Assembly: GCA_038380435.1 (NCBI GenBank)
Contig: JAWZYU010000025.1
Location: 47,438,691 to 47,502,690 of the forward strand
From: Ryuthela nishihirai
Taxonomy: Eukaryota; Arthropoda; Arachnida; Araneae; Heptathelidae
Length of the DNA: 64,000 nucleotides
Reading direction: 5' to 3'
Shown here: one piece after another, positions 32,531 to 43,900 of the stretch
Layout of the letters: the number at the start of each line of letters is the position of its first letter
Position numbering within the stretch: the first letter of the stretch is position 1
Notes under the pieces: generated by a model
Databases searched by the model: none
What the model saw: only the letters and a program-made list of their open reading frames with translations
Told to the model about the DNA's origin: nothing
Program-made: the position numbers and the translations under genes

Positions 32531-32905
32531 GTGGCGGGGGTGGCTCAGTCGGTAGCGCGCCAGGCTCGTAATCTGTAGTTCCCAGGTTCGAGTCCTAGCG
32601 TTGAGATTTATCTCCGCAAAATTCCCCGCCCTGCCCACGGTCAGTAGGGGACACCGATGGGCTTGGAAAGGCCGCCGTCCGTCGGATGGGACGTTAAGCC
32701 GTGGCCCCGTGTGTGGGAGAGCCATACACTGTGCACGTTAAAGAACACGCTGGATGGCCTTGACGGGAGGCTACCATCTGTCTCCCAACAGCTGTTCCAG
32801 TGGGTCCCCTCCCCCAACCTTCTTTGAGCCTTCGGGGTCCATGTGACCTGGCCATTTAGCCCATGGTGTGGAAGAAAGTGCCGCTCAGAGGTAAAACAAC
32901 CCAAC
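32531..32905 (+). mobile_element. SINE-A with 11-bp target duplication
   Basis: CCTCTTTCAAT at 32520-32530 and CCTCTTTCGAT at 32906-32916. About 10 bases after the B box (CAGCTGGGTC region) are missing. Confidence 0.9.
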
Positions 32906-32916
32906 CCTCTTTCGAT

Positions 32917-33514
32917 CACAAAATAGTATTTGAATCTCTCGCGAAATACTTTGACAGATGGGATCTGTTGGCAAATCTTTTTGTAAGACAAAAAATACAA
33001 ATCTTTAGTCTTCCTCGTGCGTCGTGCGTAAATGTGCTTCGTCATTGTGTGACCTTTGCAGCGGAAATGCACTGCAGTTGAATTGTTTCCAAGCCACCAT
33101 GACTGGCAATTTTAATTCTGACTCATTGTTTATCCCTTAATAGTTTGCATTAATCAGTCAGCTAAGGAAAAGATTAACTTTTTTAAATCCATTTTCGTCA
33201 CGATTTTCATCCGATTAAATTTCCTCCATGACGATAGTTTGTATTGAGTTGTCGCGGTGATACGTCAAGGAAACGCTTAAAACACGTGAAAGCAATTCCC
33301 ATCCAAACGCTTTTCGATAGGTTAGTGAGCGAACAAAGTTCCGAATATGGTAGCAGGAATAAGACATTAAAATACACCTAGCTTATAAAAGCTATAAAAT
33401 TTAAATATTAAAAAAAATTGCCAGTGATTCTTTCGTGCCATTTACTGAAAATATATTTTAATTAATAACAATACATAATGACAGGTATTATTTCTAATGA
33501 AATCCATTGGATTG
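32917..33514. other. Unassigned spacer
   Basis: No gene or known repeat that I can support. Confidence 0.5.
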
Positions 33515-34245
33515 GATCGTTTGAATTTGAGCCAAATGGACAGAAACTCTGAGGAGCTTCAAGGAAGGAAATTCACTGGACAGCTTTTAAGTTGGGTTGT
33601 TTGGGTTGTTTCACCTCTGAGCGGCACTTTTTTGCACACCATGGGCTAAATGGCCAGGTCACAAGGACCCCGAAGGCTCAGAAAAGGTTGGGGGACGGGA
33701 CCCACTGGAACAGCTATTGGGAGACAGATGGTAGCCTCCCGTCAAGGCCATCCAGCGTGTTCTTTAACGTGCACAGGGTATGGCTCTCCCGCACACGGGG
33801 CCACGGCTTAACGTCCCATCCGACGGACGGCGGCCTTTCCAAGCCCATTGGTGTCCCCTACTGACCGTGGGCAGGGCAGGGAGTTTTGCGGAGATCAATC
33901 TCAACGCTGACCCAGCTGGGACTCGAACCTGGGAACTACAGATTACGAGCCTGGCGCGCTACCGACTGAGCCACCCCCGCCCCACAGCTTTTAAGGAAAT
34001 AAATGAGCGCCTCTCAACAACAGAGCAATCCAGAGTGTTCTTTAATGTACACAGATATGGTTTTTCCTGTAAACAGAGCCGTGGCTTAACGACCCATATG
34101 ATGGGCGGCAGCCTTTCCAAGCCATCGGTTCTCACCAAGCGCAGGATTGAGGTTAAGCGGAGATTAATATAAACACTTCCCATGTTGGCACTCGAACTTG
34201 GGAACGGCAGATTACGAATCTGGCCCGCTACTGACTGAGTCAACT
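33515..34245 (-). mobile_element. Older SINE-A split by a younger SINE-A
   Basis: Diverged tail at 33515-33591 and diverged body and head at 33996-34245 (GTTCTTTAATGTACACAGAT, CCAAGCCATCGGTTCTCACC, GGCACTCGAACTTGGGAACG). Confidence 0.8.
33592..33983 (-). mobile_element. SINE-A with 12-bp target duplication
   Basis: ACAGCTTTTAAG at 33580-33591 and 33984-33995. The 3' end has an extra repeat (TTGGGTTGTTTGGGTTGTTT). The target is an older SINE-A. Confidence 0.92.
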
Positions 34246-34704
34246 ATATTCACTATACACATGTCTAACATATCTTCTCCCTAAACATATACATCGAATT
34301 ACTTGTAAAACCGAACTGAAAAGAAAATAATGAAAGCACATCTAATATATAGAGAGAATTATGAGTGATTTAACTAACAGGGGATCACGCTCATTTTAAC
34401 TCTGATGAGAAATGGTAGAGCTCGGAAATTTGCTCCTATAGGTAATTCAGGTCGTAAATCTCGGAAAAAATCCGTAATTTGACCTCCGACGTGTCTTTCA
34501 AGGTCACACGGAGGTCACATAGAAGTCAAACCTTGATCTACAAGTGCTACAAACGTGAAAATGGGTGCCCGAGGGTGTTCTGCTTTGCAGATCTCAGAAA
34601 TGTTACGAAATTTCGGATCTGGAGGGTCATTCGAGGTCATAGGTCAAACTTAGATTTACCAGTGCTAGAGAGCTACAAATTTGGTTCCTGGGGGTATTTT
34701 AAGT
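34246..34704. other. Unassigned spacer
   Basis: A roughly 130-bp-spaced imperfect repeat of AGGTCA-type phrases (34500-34640) is visible but short. No gene. Confidence 0.4.
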
Positions 34705-34818
34705 CGTCATCATCATCATCATCATCCTCAAGCAGCCATGGGCTACAGATGTCCAACCAGATTGCGTAATTTAGTTCTCCAAACACATCTGTCCTGAGCT
34801 ACATATTCTGGATCTGAC
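34705..34818 (-). mobile_element. 3' end fragment of the LINE with (GAT)n tail
   Basis: On the minus strand it holds the last coding bases, GCCCATGGCTGCTTGAGGAT and about seven GAT units. It stops at about 34818, next to a TIR half element. Confidence 0.88.
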
Positions 34819-34823
34819 ACGTA

Positions 34824-34938
34824 CAGTCGCTCAAAAAACTATCCGAACACTATAGTTGATTACAGAATTCAGAAAAAATATCTGGCAACGATTTTTTTTA
34901 GAAATTAGTGATCTGGCAACCTTCGTGTCACGTGACAC
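34824..34938. mobile_element. Left half of the Tc1-type TIR element
   Basis: CAGTCGCTCAAAAAACTATC preceded by TA. It runs to the palindrome centre CACGTGACAC and stops there, as at 9828-9943. Confidence 0.86.
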
Positions 34939-35341
34939 CTAAAAACATGGACTTGATCCATACAAAAATGATCCTTAAAAAAATTTCCATACAAAAATGA
35001 TGCGAAATTTTTTGTTCCAGGTCAAATACGAGTCAGAGTGAGAGGCTAGAAATCACGAGATTTGTTGATATGTTACTATTATGTATATATCACCTATATT
35101 TAGTAAGAATATTAAAAAAATATACCTGAGGAAAACAAACATGTTCTGTTTAGCCAGACGAGTTAAAAAAATTACCGAAACGTTGACCTATTTCTTTCCG
35201 GCCCAATTCAATTTCTTTTCTCACAACCTCCCCCCCCCCCCTCTTTCCCCTCGATATTCCTTCCCCTCGATTTTTCCTTCTAGATCCTTCGATTCTCCTA
35301 TTCCATGTTCAATTTGGCTTTGAACTGTCAATACGTTTGTG
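34939..35341. other. Spacer with C/T-rich tract
   Basis: Includes a pyrimidine-rich run at about 35228-35300. No gene seen. Confidence 0.5.
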
Positions 35342-35343
35342 TA

Positions 35344-35785
35344 CAGTCGCTCAAAAAAGTATCCGAACGTATATTTTTTAATATATATAATGAGTATGAA
35401 TATATAATGCAATGAATATGGAGCGTGTGCAGTTACCATTCACAGCAAACTGGAGCGGTTGCGGTTAATGTTCACAGCACATTGGATCGTGTGAGCTCAC
35501 AAAGACCTAGATCGTGTGGACTCACTCACGGAAATATTGAGCGTGTGCAGTTACCGTTCACAGCAAACTGGAGAGTGTTCAGTAACTGCACACGCTCCAG
35601 TTTGCTGTGAACGGTAACTGGAGCGTGTACAGTTGCTGTACACACGCTCCAGATATTTTTCCTGAATTCTGTAATCACGTGACACGAAGGTTGCCAGATG
35701 ACTAATTTCTAAAAAAATCAATGTCAGATATTTTTTCTGAATTTTGCAATCAACCATAGTGTTCGGATACTTTTTTGAGCGACTG
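35344..35785. mobile_element. TIR element with one 118-bp unit
   Basis: Both ends flanked by TA (35342-35343, 35786-35787). The left arm is only about 30 bases, followed by the AATATATATAATGAGTATGA spacer, about 1.3 units of the 118-bp sequence, both hairpin caps and a complete right arm. Confidence 0.88.
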
Positions 35786-35787
35786 TA

Positions 35788-36500
35788 CATTTTCAGCTTC
35801 GCCTAAAGTCCTAGATTTAATTAACGCCGAAGTGACGGAAAAATAAACTTTCCGCGAAGGCAATAATGCATGAATGCTTCCCATCCTTTTCCTATTGTCC
35901 CTGTGAAGAAGAATCCAAGGCCAGTGGCGAATGTAAACTCAATGCCTGTTTACATTCCCCTCATTGAAGAAGTGGGAAGGAGGTTGACGGCATTTAGGGC
36001 GATGTGGGCGATCGACATCTACGATCAGTCTGACCTTGGGGACAATGCCCACTCTGACTAATAAAACGCAGAAGGAGAATCGTGCTGAGCATTTTGACAC
36101 TCCTACTGAAAGGCTTAAATTTAAATGAACTTTAAGTGGGTGGGTGTTTCTGAAACACAAATGAAATGTCTGGAGGGAAGCGTCTTCAGTAACTGAACCA
36201 AGAGCAATTAATTGCGGTGGTAACTCTGCTCATTAAAGGGTTTGTTCGTGTAACAAAGATTTTGTTTTCTTGACTGCAAATGAAATAATTTCTTACGAGC
36301 TATAAGTCTACTTTTATTAGCAGAAAGGTTTGTCACGAAGTGTGTTGGGTTGCCATCTTAAATGCATTGGATTAGGTACACATTAGCATAAAGAGAAAAA
36401 GATGCGGGTTGGGTGAGTTACCATGGAGATGAACGGTTAGGTTAGTGATAGGTACGGTTAGATGGACATTGAAAGAATGTTCGTAGGGTTAATAGATGAA
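35788..36500. other. Spacer with a 63-codon frame of unknown nature
   Basis: The frame 35870-36061 begins with ATG and is followed by AATAAA. The opposite strand is also open for 73 codons. I recognise neither product, and this could be a transposon relic. Not called as a gene. Confidence 0.35.
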
Positions 36501-36886
36501 GGTTGGGTTGTTTTAGCTCTGAGCGGCATTTTTTTGCACACCATGGGCTAAATGGCCAGGTCACATGGACCCCGAAGACTCAGAGAAGGTTGGGGGAGGG
36601 GACCCACTGGAACAGCTGTTTGGGATACAGATGGTAGCCTCCCGTCAAGGCCATCCAGCGTGTTCTTTAACGTGCACAGGGTATGACTCTCCCGCACACG
36701 GGGCCACGGCTTAACGTCCCATCCGACGGACGGCTGCCTTTCCAAGCCCATCGGTGTCCCATACTGACCGTGGGCAGGGCGGAGAATTTTGCGGAGATAA
36801 ATCTCAACGCTGACCCAGCTGGGACTCGAACCTGGGAACTACTGATTACGAGCCTGGCGCGCTACCGACTGAGCCACCCCCGCCCC
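36501..36886 (-). mobile_element. SINE-A, full length
   Basis: Complete from GGTTGGGTTGTTTTAGCTCT to the head GAGCCACCCCCGCCCC. No target duplication found. Confidence 0.9.
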
Positions 36887-37360
36887 TACTGAAAGAGAAA
36901 TCAGTTTCTTTGATCGTTGCCAGCACACAGCTTAAACGCAATTTCAATGATAAAAAAAGATAAAATTTGAGCATAAAAATTAATGCCACTGATTTGAGCA
37001 TAAAAATGATTTTTCTCCGGATTTTAGTGATTCGTACCTGAGAGAGTTATTCATAACTGATACACTTTTATTTGCGGAGATGCAAATTTTTCTTATTAAG
37101 AGACTGATGAAAAATTATTTTTCGGTTGAATAGACGCTAATGAAATATTAAGATTTACATTTTTCAAACCCTCCAGAGGGTTTTCATTTTTAATTTCCAT
37201 CGTTACGGAATGTTAAACGCAAAACTTTAAAAGAATTTTGAAAATAATCTATTTATGCTAAAAATGCTAAATTTTAGCGATAGAGTGTGATCATAATGGA
37301 CTGACTGAATTTCTCTTTGAATTCAAGTGCGTGGGAAAGTGCCATCTCTTTGTTTTAGGA
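36887..37360. other. AT-rich stretch, no gene seen
   Basis: Contains the short repeated phrase TGAGCATAAAAAT near 36967 and 36997. No gene. Confidence 0.5.
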
Positions 37361-37618
37361 GGGGCGGGGGTGGCTCAGTCGGTAGCGCGCCAGGCTCGTA
37401 ATCTGCAGTTCCCAGGTTCGAGTCCCAGCTGGGTCAGCGTTGAGATTTATCTCCGCAAAACTCCCCGCCTGCCCACGGTTAGTAGGGGACACCTATGGGC
37501 TTGGAAAGGTCGCCGTCCGTCGGATGGGACGTTAAGCCGTGGCCCCGTGTGCGGGAGAGCCATACCCTGTGCACGTTAAAGAACACGCTGGATGGCCTTG
37601 ACGGGAGGCTACCATCTG
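37361..37618 (+). mobile_element. 3'-truncated SINE-A
   Basis: Head and body end at GGCTACCATCTG, followed by a short duplication (GTATAGTCCATCTG) and unrelated DNA. The tail is absent. Confidence 0.88.
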
Positions 37619-37795
37619 GTATAGTCCATCTGGTATAGTCCAAATTCGGACGTCTTTTACGAATCTCAAACTTCTCTACCTGCTTTTTAAAACTCAAACA
37701 GTTATCTTTGTATAATTTTATTTTAGCCCCATATTTTAAGCCCGACACCAAAAAATAGATTCAGAAAAACCTATAAAATCTTATTCCATATAGAG

Positions 37796-37992
37796 CATTG
37801 GTTCTCAACTTGGGGTACGCGGTAAAAATTTTTGGGGTACGCCGTGAGAGCTGAAAAGTCATATATATATATGTCTTATTTTATTCCCATTGTTATACTA
37901 TAACTACAGTTTTATCTATCTATACAAGGGATACGCCAGTTACATACACATTTCCAGGAGGTACGTGAAGCATAAAAGGTTGAGAACCACTG
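37796..37992. mobile_element. hAT-like MITE, 197 bp
   Basis: Inverted ends CATTGGTTCTCAACTTGG and, at the right, AAGGTTGAGAACCACTG. The CAGTGGTTCTCAACC type is characteristic of hAT elements. Flanks ATATAGAG (37788-37795) and GTTTAGAG (37993-38000) match at 6 of 8 bases, consistent with an aged 8-bp target duplication. No transposase. Confidence 0.8.
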
Positions 37993-38073
37993 GTTTAGAG
38001 TATTATTTTAAGCTTTCCTGTAATAATTGGGAAGCCCTTCTCAAGACTGACCAGTGTGCTCCCTTATCATAGG

Positions 38074-38468
38074 TTGGGTTGTTGGGTTGTTTTACCTCTG
38101 AGTGGCACTTTTTTGCACACCATGGGCTAAATGGCCAGGTCACATGGACCCCGAAGACTCAGAGAAGGTTGGGGGAGGGGACCCACTGGAACAGCTGTTG
38201 GGAGACAGATGGTAGCCTCCCGTCAAGGCCATCCAGCGTGTTCTTTAACGTGCACAGGGTATGGCTCTCCCGCACACGGGACCACGGCTTAACGACCAAT
38301 CCGACGGACGGCGGTCTTTCCAAGCCCATCGGTGTCCCCTACTGACCGTGGGCAGGGCGGGGAATTTTGCGGAGATAAATCTCAACGCTGACCCAGCTGG
38401 GACTCGAACCTGGGAACTACAGATTAGAGCCTGGCACGCTACCGACTGCGCCCCACCCCGCCCCGCCC
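38074..38468 (-). mobile_element. SINE-A with 13-bp target duplication
   Basis: CCCTTATCATAGG at 38061-38073 and 38469-38481. The 3' end has an extra TTGGGTTG unit and the head a short duplicated CCCCGCCCC. Confidence 0.92.
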
Positions 38469-38481
38469 CCCTTATCATAGG

Positions 38482-38999
38482 CTCAACCTATATAGTCACA
38501 CTGCCATGAGTCATCGAATAATGCGCATGCAAGCATTCTTGGATCATGTGTAAGTCGGTCTTCATGGGCTGCCGGTTAGAGTGCAAAATTAAAAGAAAGT
38601 GGCAGGAAAATTTAATTGAAAGAAAAACACGGAAAAATTGTTTTACCTGTTATGAGCTTTACAAATCTGTGATTTTAATTAAGTTTCCGAGCAGCACTTA
38701 TTTCTAACTCTAGCCGAACTGGCAGTGTTTCAATATTTTACAACCTGATACCCTATTTTTATACTAGATATATTCTTTGACGATATTATTATTTCAAAGA
38801 CGGACAAAATCGAGATATTTTGGCGTCCAGCCAGCCTGTCCTGGGAGAGCGAGAAATGGACCCAAAAGTCGTGACGTATGATCGATGAGGTTACCCATGC
38901 CAGAAGCTTTCGCTTACCATACCACTGTCGAGGATCAACACCATGAAATTTTGCTTTCCTGAAGGAGACGGAAAGAAGAAACGAAATTTTCATTCAAAC
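38482..38999. other. Unassigned spacer
   Basis: An 87-codon minus-strand frame at 38730-38993 has no motif I recognise. Confidence 0.45.
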
Positions 39000-40597
39000 T
39001 GGAGCGTGTACAGTTGCTGTACACGCTCCAGATATTTTTTCTGAATTCTGTAATCTACCATAGTGTTCGAATACTTTTTTAATATATATAATGCGTATGA
39101 ATATATAATGCAATGAATATTGAGCGTGTGCAGTTACCGTTCACAGCAAACTGGAGCGGTTGCGGTTAATGTTCACAGCACATTGGATCGTGTGAGCTCA
39201 CAAAGACCTGGATCGTGTGGGCTCACTCACGGAAATATTGAGCGTGTGCAGTTACCGTTCACAGCAAACTGGAGCGGTTGCGGTTAATGTTCACAGCACA
39301 TTGGATCGTGTGAGCTCACAAAGACCTGGATCGTGTGGGCCCACTCACGGAAATATTGAGCGTGTGCAGTTACCGTTCACAGCAAACTGGAGCGGTTGCG
39401 GTTAATGTTCACAGCACATTGGATCGTGTGAGCTCACAAAGACCTAGATCGTGTGGGCTCACTCACGGGAATATTGAGCGTGTGCAGTTACCGTTCACGG
39501 CAAACTGGAGCGGTTGCGGTTAATGTTCACAGCACATTGGATCGTGTGAGCTCACAAAGACCTGGATCGTGTGGGCTCACTCACGGAAATATTGAGCGTG
39601 TGCAGTTACCGTTCACAGCAAACTGGAGCGGTTGCGGTTATGTTCACAGCACATTGGATCGTGTGAGCTCACAAAGACCTGGATCGTGTGGGCCCACTCA
39701 CGGAAATATTGAGCGTGTGCAGTTACCGTTCACAGCAAACTGGAGCGGTTGCGGTTAATGTTCACAGCACATTGGATCGTGTGAGCTCACAAAGACCTAG
39801 ATCGTGTGGGCTCACTCACGGGAATATTGAGCGTGTGCAGTTACCGTTCACAGCAAACTGGAGCGGTTGCGGTTAATGTTCACAGCACATTGGATCGTGT
39901 GAGCTCACAAAGACCTAGATCGTGTGGGCTCACTCACGGGAATATTGAGCGTGTGCAGTTACCGTTCACAGCAAACTGGAGCGGTTGCGGTTAATGTTCA
40001 CAGCACATTGGATCGTGTGAGCTCACAAAGACCTGGATCGTGTGGGCCCACTCACGGAAATATTGAGCGTGTGCAGTTACCGTTCACAGCAAACTGGAGC
40101 GGTTGCGGTTAATGTTCACAGCACATTGGATCGTGTGAGCTCACAAAGACCTAGATCGTGTGGGCTCACTCACGGAAATATTGAGCGTGTGCAGTTACCG
40201 TTCACAACAAACTGGAGCGGTTGCGGTTAATGTTCACAGCACATTGGATCGTGTGAGCTCACAAAGACCTAGATCGTGTGGGCTCACTCACGGAAATATT
40301 GAGCGTGTGCAGTTACCGTTCACAGCAAACTGGAGCGGTTGCGGTTAATGTTCACAGCACATTGGATCGTGTGAGCTCACAAAGACCTAGATCGTATGGG
40401 CTCGCTCACTCACGGGAATATTGAGCGTGTGCAGTACCGTTCACAGCAAACTGGAGCGTGTGCAGTAACTGCACACGCTCCAGTTTGCTGTGAACGGTAA
40501 CTGGAGCGTGTACAATTGCTGTACACGCTCCAGATATTTTTTCTGAATTCTGTAATCAACCATTTGAGCGACTGTACAATTTTTTTTTGAGCGACTG
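39000..40597. mobile_element. 118-bp array element lacking a left TIR
   Basis: Opens with a hairpin cap (GGAGCGTGTACAGTTGCTGT) and a partial right-arm piece with the AATATATATAATGCGTATGA spacer. Then come about 11 units, both caps, and a shortened right arm ending twice (GAGCGACTG at 40566-40574 and 40589-40597). Confidence 0.82.
39120..40440 (+). repeat. 118-bp tandem array, about 11 units
   Basis: Unit steps of 118 from 39217 to 40278. One junction at 39571-39688 is a base short. Variants GGGCCCACTCACGG and CTCACGGGAATATT each recur several units apart, showing local higher-order duplication. Confidence 0.93.
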
Positions 40598-40599
40598 TA

Positions 40600-40969
40600 C
40601 AAATTTTTTTGGGTGGGAGGGTGGATGAACTCCGGGGCGGAAAACGAAAAAAAAAATAACGAAAACTTTCATTTGTGAAATAAGTCATTTACTCAGCATT
40701 TTACTCAGCATCATTTGTACATTCCACTTCTTTGTGTGTTAGAGAAGAAAGGTTAGAAGAAAGAAGTTTTACGTTGCTTTAAGTTATGATAAAAGGAAAA
40801 CACTAAAACATAATCATCGTACAATAATGCAGCCAGACAAAACTCCTTGTGGGCTATAAATAGGTCAGATACCTACCTGCTATATAGCTTACATGCTACT
40901 GTTATGATGAGTAAACACGGCGACCTGAACGAGTTCAATCATGGGCAGAATCAAGGTTGGGTCAGCTGT
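40600..40969. other. Spacer before the satellite
   Basis: Low-complexity A/T and G-rich DNA without a gene. Confidence 0.5.
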
Positions 40970-43900
40970 TGGGAGTCAGCTGTCAGAATCAGCTGTTGGG
41001 AGACAGATGGTAACCTCCCGTCAAGGCCATCCAGCGTGTTCTTTAACGTTGGGTTGTTTTACCTCTGAGCGGCACTTTTTTGCACACCATGGGCTAAATG
41101 GCCAGGACACATGGACCCCGAAGGCTCAGAGAAGGTTGGGGGAGGGGACCCACTGGAACAGCTGTTGGGAGACAGATGGTAGCCTCCCGTTAAGGCCATC
41201 CAGCGTGTTCTTTAACGTTGGGTTGTTTTACCTCTGAGCGGCACTTTTTTGCACACCATGGGCTAAATGGCCAGGTCACAAGGACCCCGAAGGCTCTGAG
41301 AAAGTTGGGGGACGGGACCCACTGGAACAGCTGTTGGGAGACAGATGGTAGCCTCCCGTCAAGGCCATCCAGCGTGTTCTTTAACGTTGGGTTGTTTTAC
41401 CTGTGAGGGCACTTTTTTGCACACCATGGGCTAAATGGCCAGGTCACAAGGACCCCGAAGGCTCAGAGAAAGTTGGGGGAGGGGACCCACTGGAATAGCT
41501 GTTGGGAGACAGATGGTAGCCTCCCGTCAAGGCCATCCAGCGTGTTCTTTAACGTTGGGTTGTTTTACCTCTGAGCGGCACTTTTTTGCACACCATGGGC
41601 TAAATGGCCAGGTCACAAGGACCCCGAAGGCTCTGAGAAATTTGGGGGACGGGACCCACTGGAACAGCTGTTGGGAGACAGATGGTAGCCTCCCGTCAAG
41701 GCCATCCAGCGTGTTCTTTAACGTTGGGTTGTTTTACCTCTGAGCGGCACTTTTTTGCACACCATGGGCTAAATTGCCAGGTCACATGGACCCCGAAGGC
41801 TCAGAGAAGGTTTGGGGAGGGGACCCACTGGAACAGCTGTTGGGAGACAGATGGTAGCCTCCCGTCAAGGCCATCCAGCGTGTTCTTTAACGTTGGGTTG
41901 TTTTACCTCTGAGCGGCACTTTTTTGCACACCATGGGCTAAATGGCCAGGTCACAAGGACCCCGAAGGCTCTGAGAAAGTTGGGGGACGGGACCCACTGG
42001 AACAGCTGTTGGGAGACAGATGGTAGCCTCCCGTCAAGGCCATCCAGCGTGTTCTTTAACGTTGGGTTGTTTTACCTCTGAGCGGCACTTTTTTGCACAC
42101 CATGGGCTAAATGGCCAAGTCACAAGGACCCCGAAGGCTCAGAGAAAGTTTGGGGAGGGGACCCACTGGAATAGCTGTTGGGAGACAGATGGTAGCCTCC
42201 CGTCAAGGCCATCCAGCGTGTTCTTTAACATTGGGTTGTTTTATCTCTGAGCGGCACTTTTTTGCACACCATGGGCTAAATGGCCAGGTCACAAGGACCC
42301 CGAAGGCTCAGAGAAAGTTGGGGGAGGGGACCCACTGGAATAGCTGTTGGGAGACAGATGGTAGCCTCCCGTCAAAGCCATCCAGCGTGTTCTTTAACGT
42401 TGGGTTGTTTTACCTCTGAGCGGCACTTTTTTGCACACCATGGGCTAAATGGTTAGGTCACAAGGACCCCGAAGGCTCTGAGAAAGTTGGGGGACGGGAC
42501 CCACTGGAACAGCTGTTGGGAGACAGATGGTAGCCTCCCGTCAAGGCCATCCACCGTGTTCTTTAACGTTGGGTTGTTTTACCTCTGAGCGGCACTTTTT
42601 TGCACACCATGGGCTAAATGGCCAGGTCACAAGGACCCCGAAGGCTCAGAGAAAGTTGGGGGAGGGGACCCACTGGAATAGCTGTTGGGAGACAGATGGT
42701 AGCCTCCCGTCAAGGCCATCCAGCGTGTTCTTTAACGTTGGGTTGTTTTACCTCTGAGCGGCACTTTTTTGCACACCATGGGCTAAATGGCCAGGTCACA
42801 AGGACCCCGAAGGCTCTGAGAAATTTGGGGGACGGGACCCACTGGAACAGCTGTTGGGAGACAGATGGTAGCCTCCCGTCAAGGCCATCCAGCGTGTTCT
42901 TTAACGTTGGGTTGTTTTACCTCTGAGCGGCACTTTTTTGCACACCATGGGCTAAATTGCCAGGTCACATGGACCCCGAAGGCTCAGAGAAGGTTTGGGG
43001 AGGGGACCCACTGGAACAGCTGTTGGGAGACAGATGGTAGCCTCCCGTCAAGGCCATCCAGCGTGTTCTTTAACGTTGGGTTGTTTTACCTCTGAGCGGC
43101 ACTTTTTTGCACACCATGGGCTAAATGGCCAGGTCACAAGGACCCCGAAGGCTCTGAGAAAGTTGGGGGACGGGACCCACTGGAACAGCTGTTGGGAGAC
43201 AGATGGTAGCCTCCCGTCAAGGCCATCCAGCGTGTTCTTTAACGTTGGGTTGTTTTACCTCTGAGCGGCACTTTTTTGCACACCATGGGCTAAATGGCCA
43301 AGTCACAAGGACCCCGAAGGCTCAGAGAAAGTTTGGGGAGGGGACCCACTGGAATAGCTGTTGGGAGACAGATGGTAGCCTCCCGTCAAGGCCATCCAGC
43401 GTGTTCTTTAACGTTGGGTTGTTTTACCTCTGAGCGGCACTTTTTTGCACACCATGGGCTAAATGGCCAGGTCACAAGGACCCCGAAGGCTCTGAGAAAG
43501 TTGGGGGACAGGACCCACTGGTACAGCTGTTGGGAGACAGATGGTAGCCTCCCGTCAAGGCCATCCAGCGTGTTCTTTAACGTTGGGTTGTTTTACCTCT
43601 GAGCGGCACTTTTTTGCACACCATGGGCTAAATGACCAGGTCACATGGACCCCGAAGGCTCAGAGAAGGTTTGGGGAGGGGACCCACTGGAACAGCTGTT
43701 GGGAGACAAATGGTAGCCTCCCGTCAAGGCCATCCAGCGTGTTCTTTAACGTTGGGTTGTTTTACCTCTGAGCGGCACTTTTTTGCACACCATGGGCTAA
43801 ATGGCCAGGTCACAAGGACCCCGAAGGCTCTGAGAAAGTTGGGGGAGGGGACCCACTGGAACAGCTGTTGGGAGACAGATGGTAGCCTCCCGTCAAGGCC

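Noticed and set aside
35870..36061. 63-codon ATG frame followed by AATAAA
   Set aside because: Suggestive, but the opposite strand is equally open and I recognise no family, so it is recorded only in the spacer entry.
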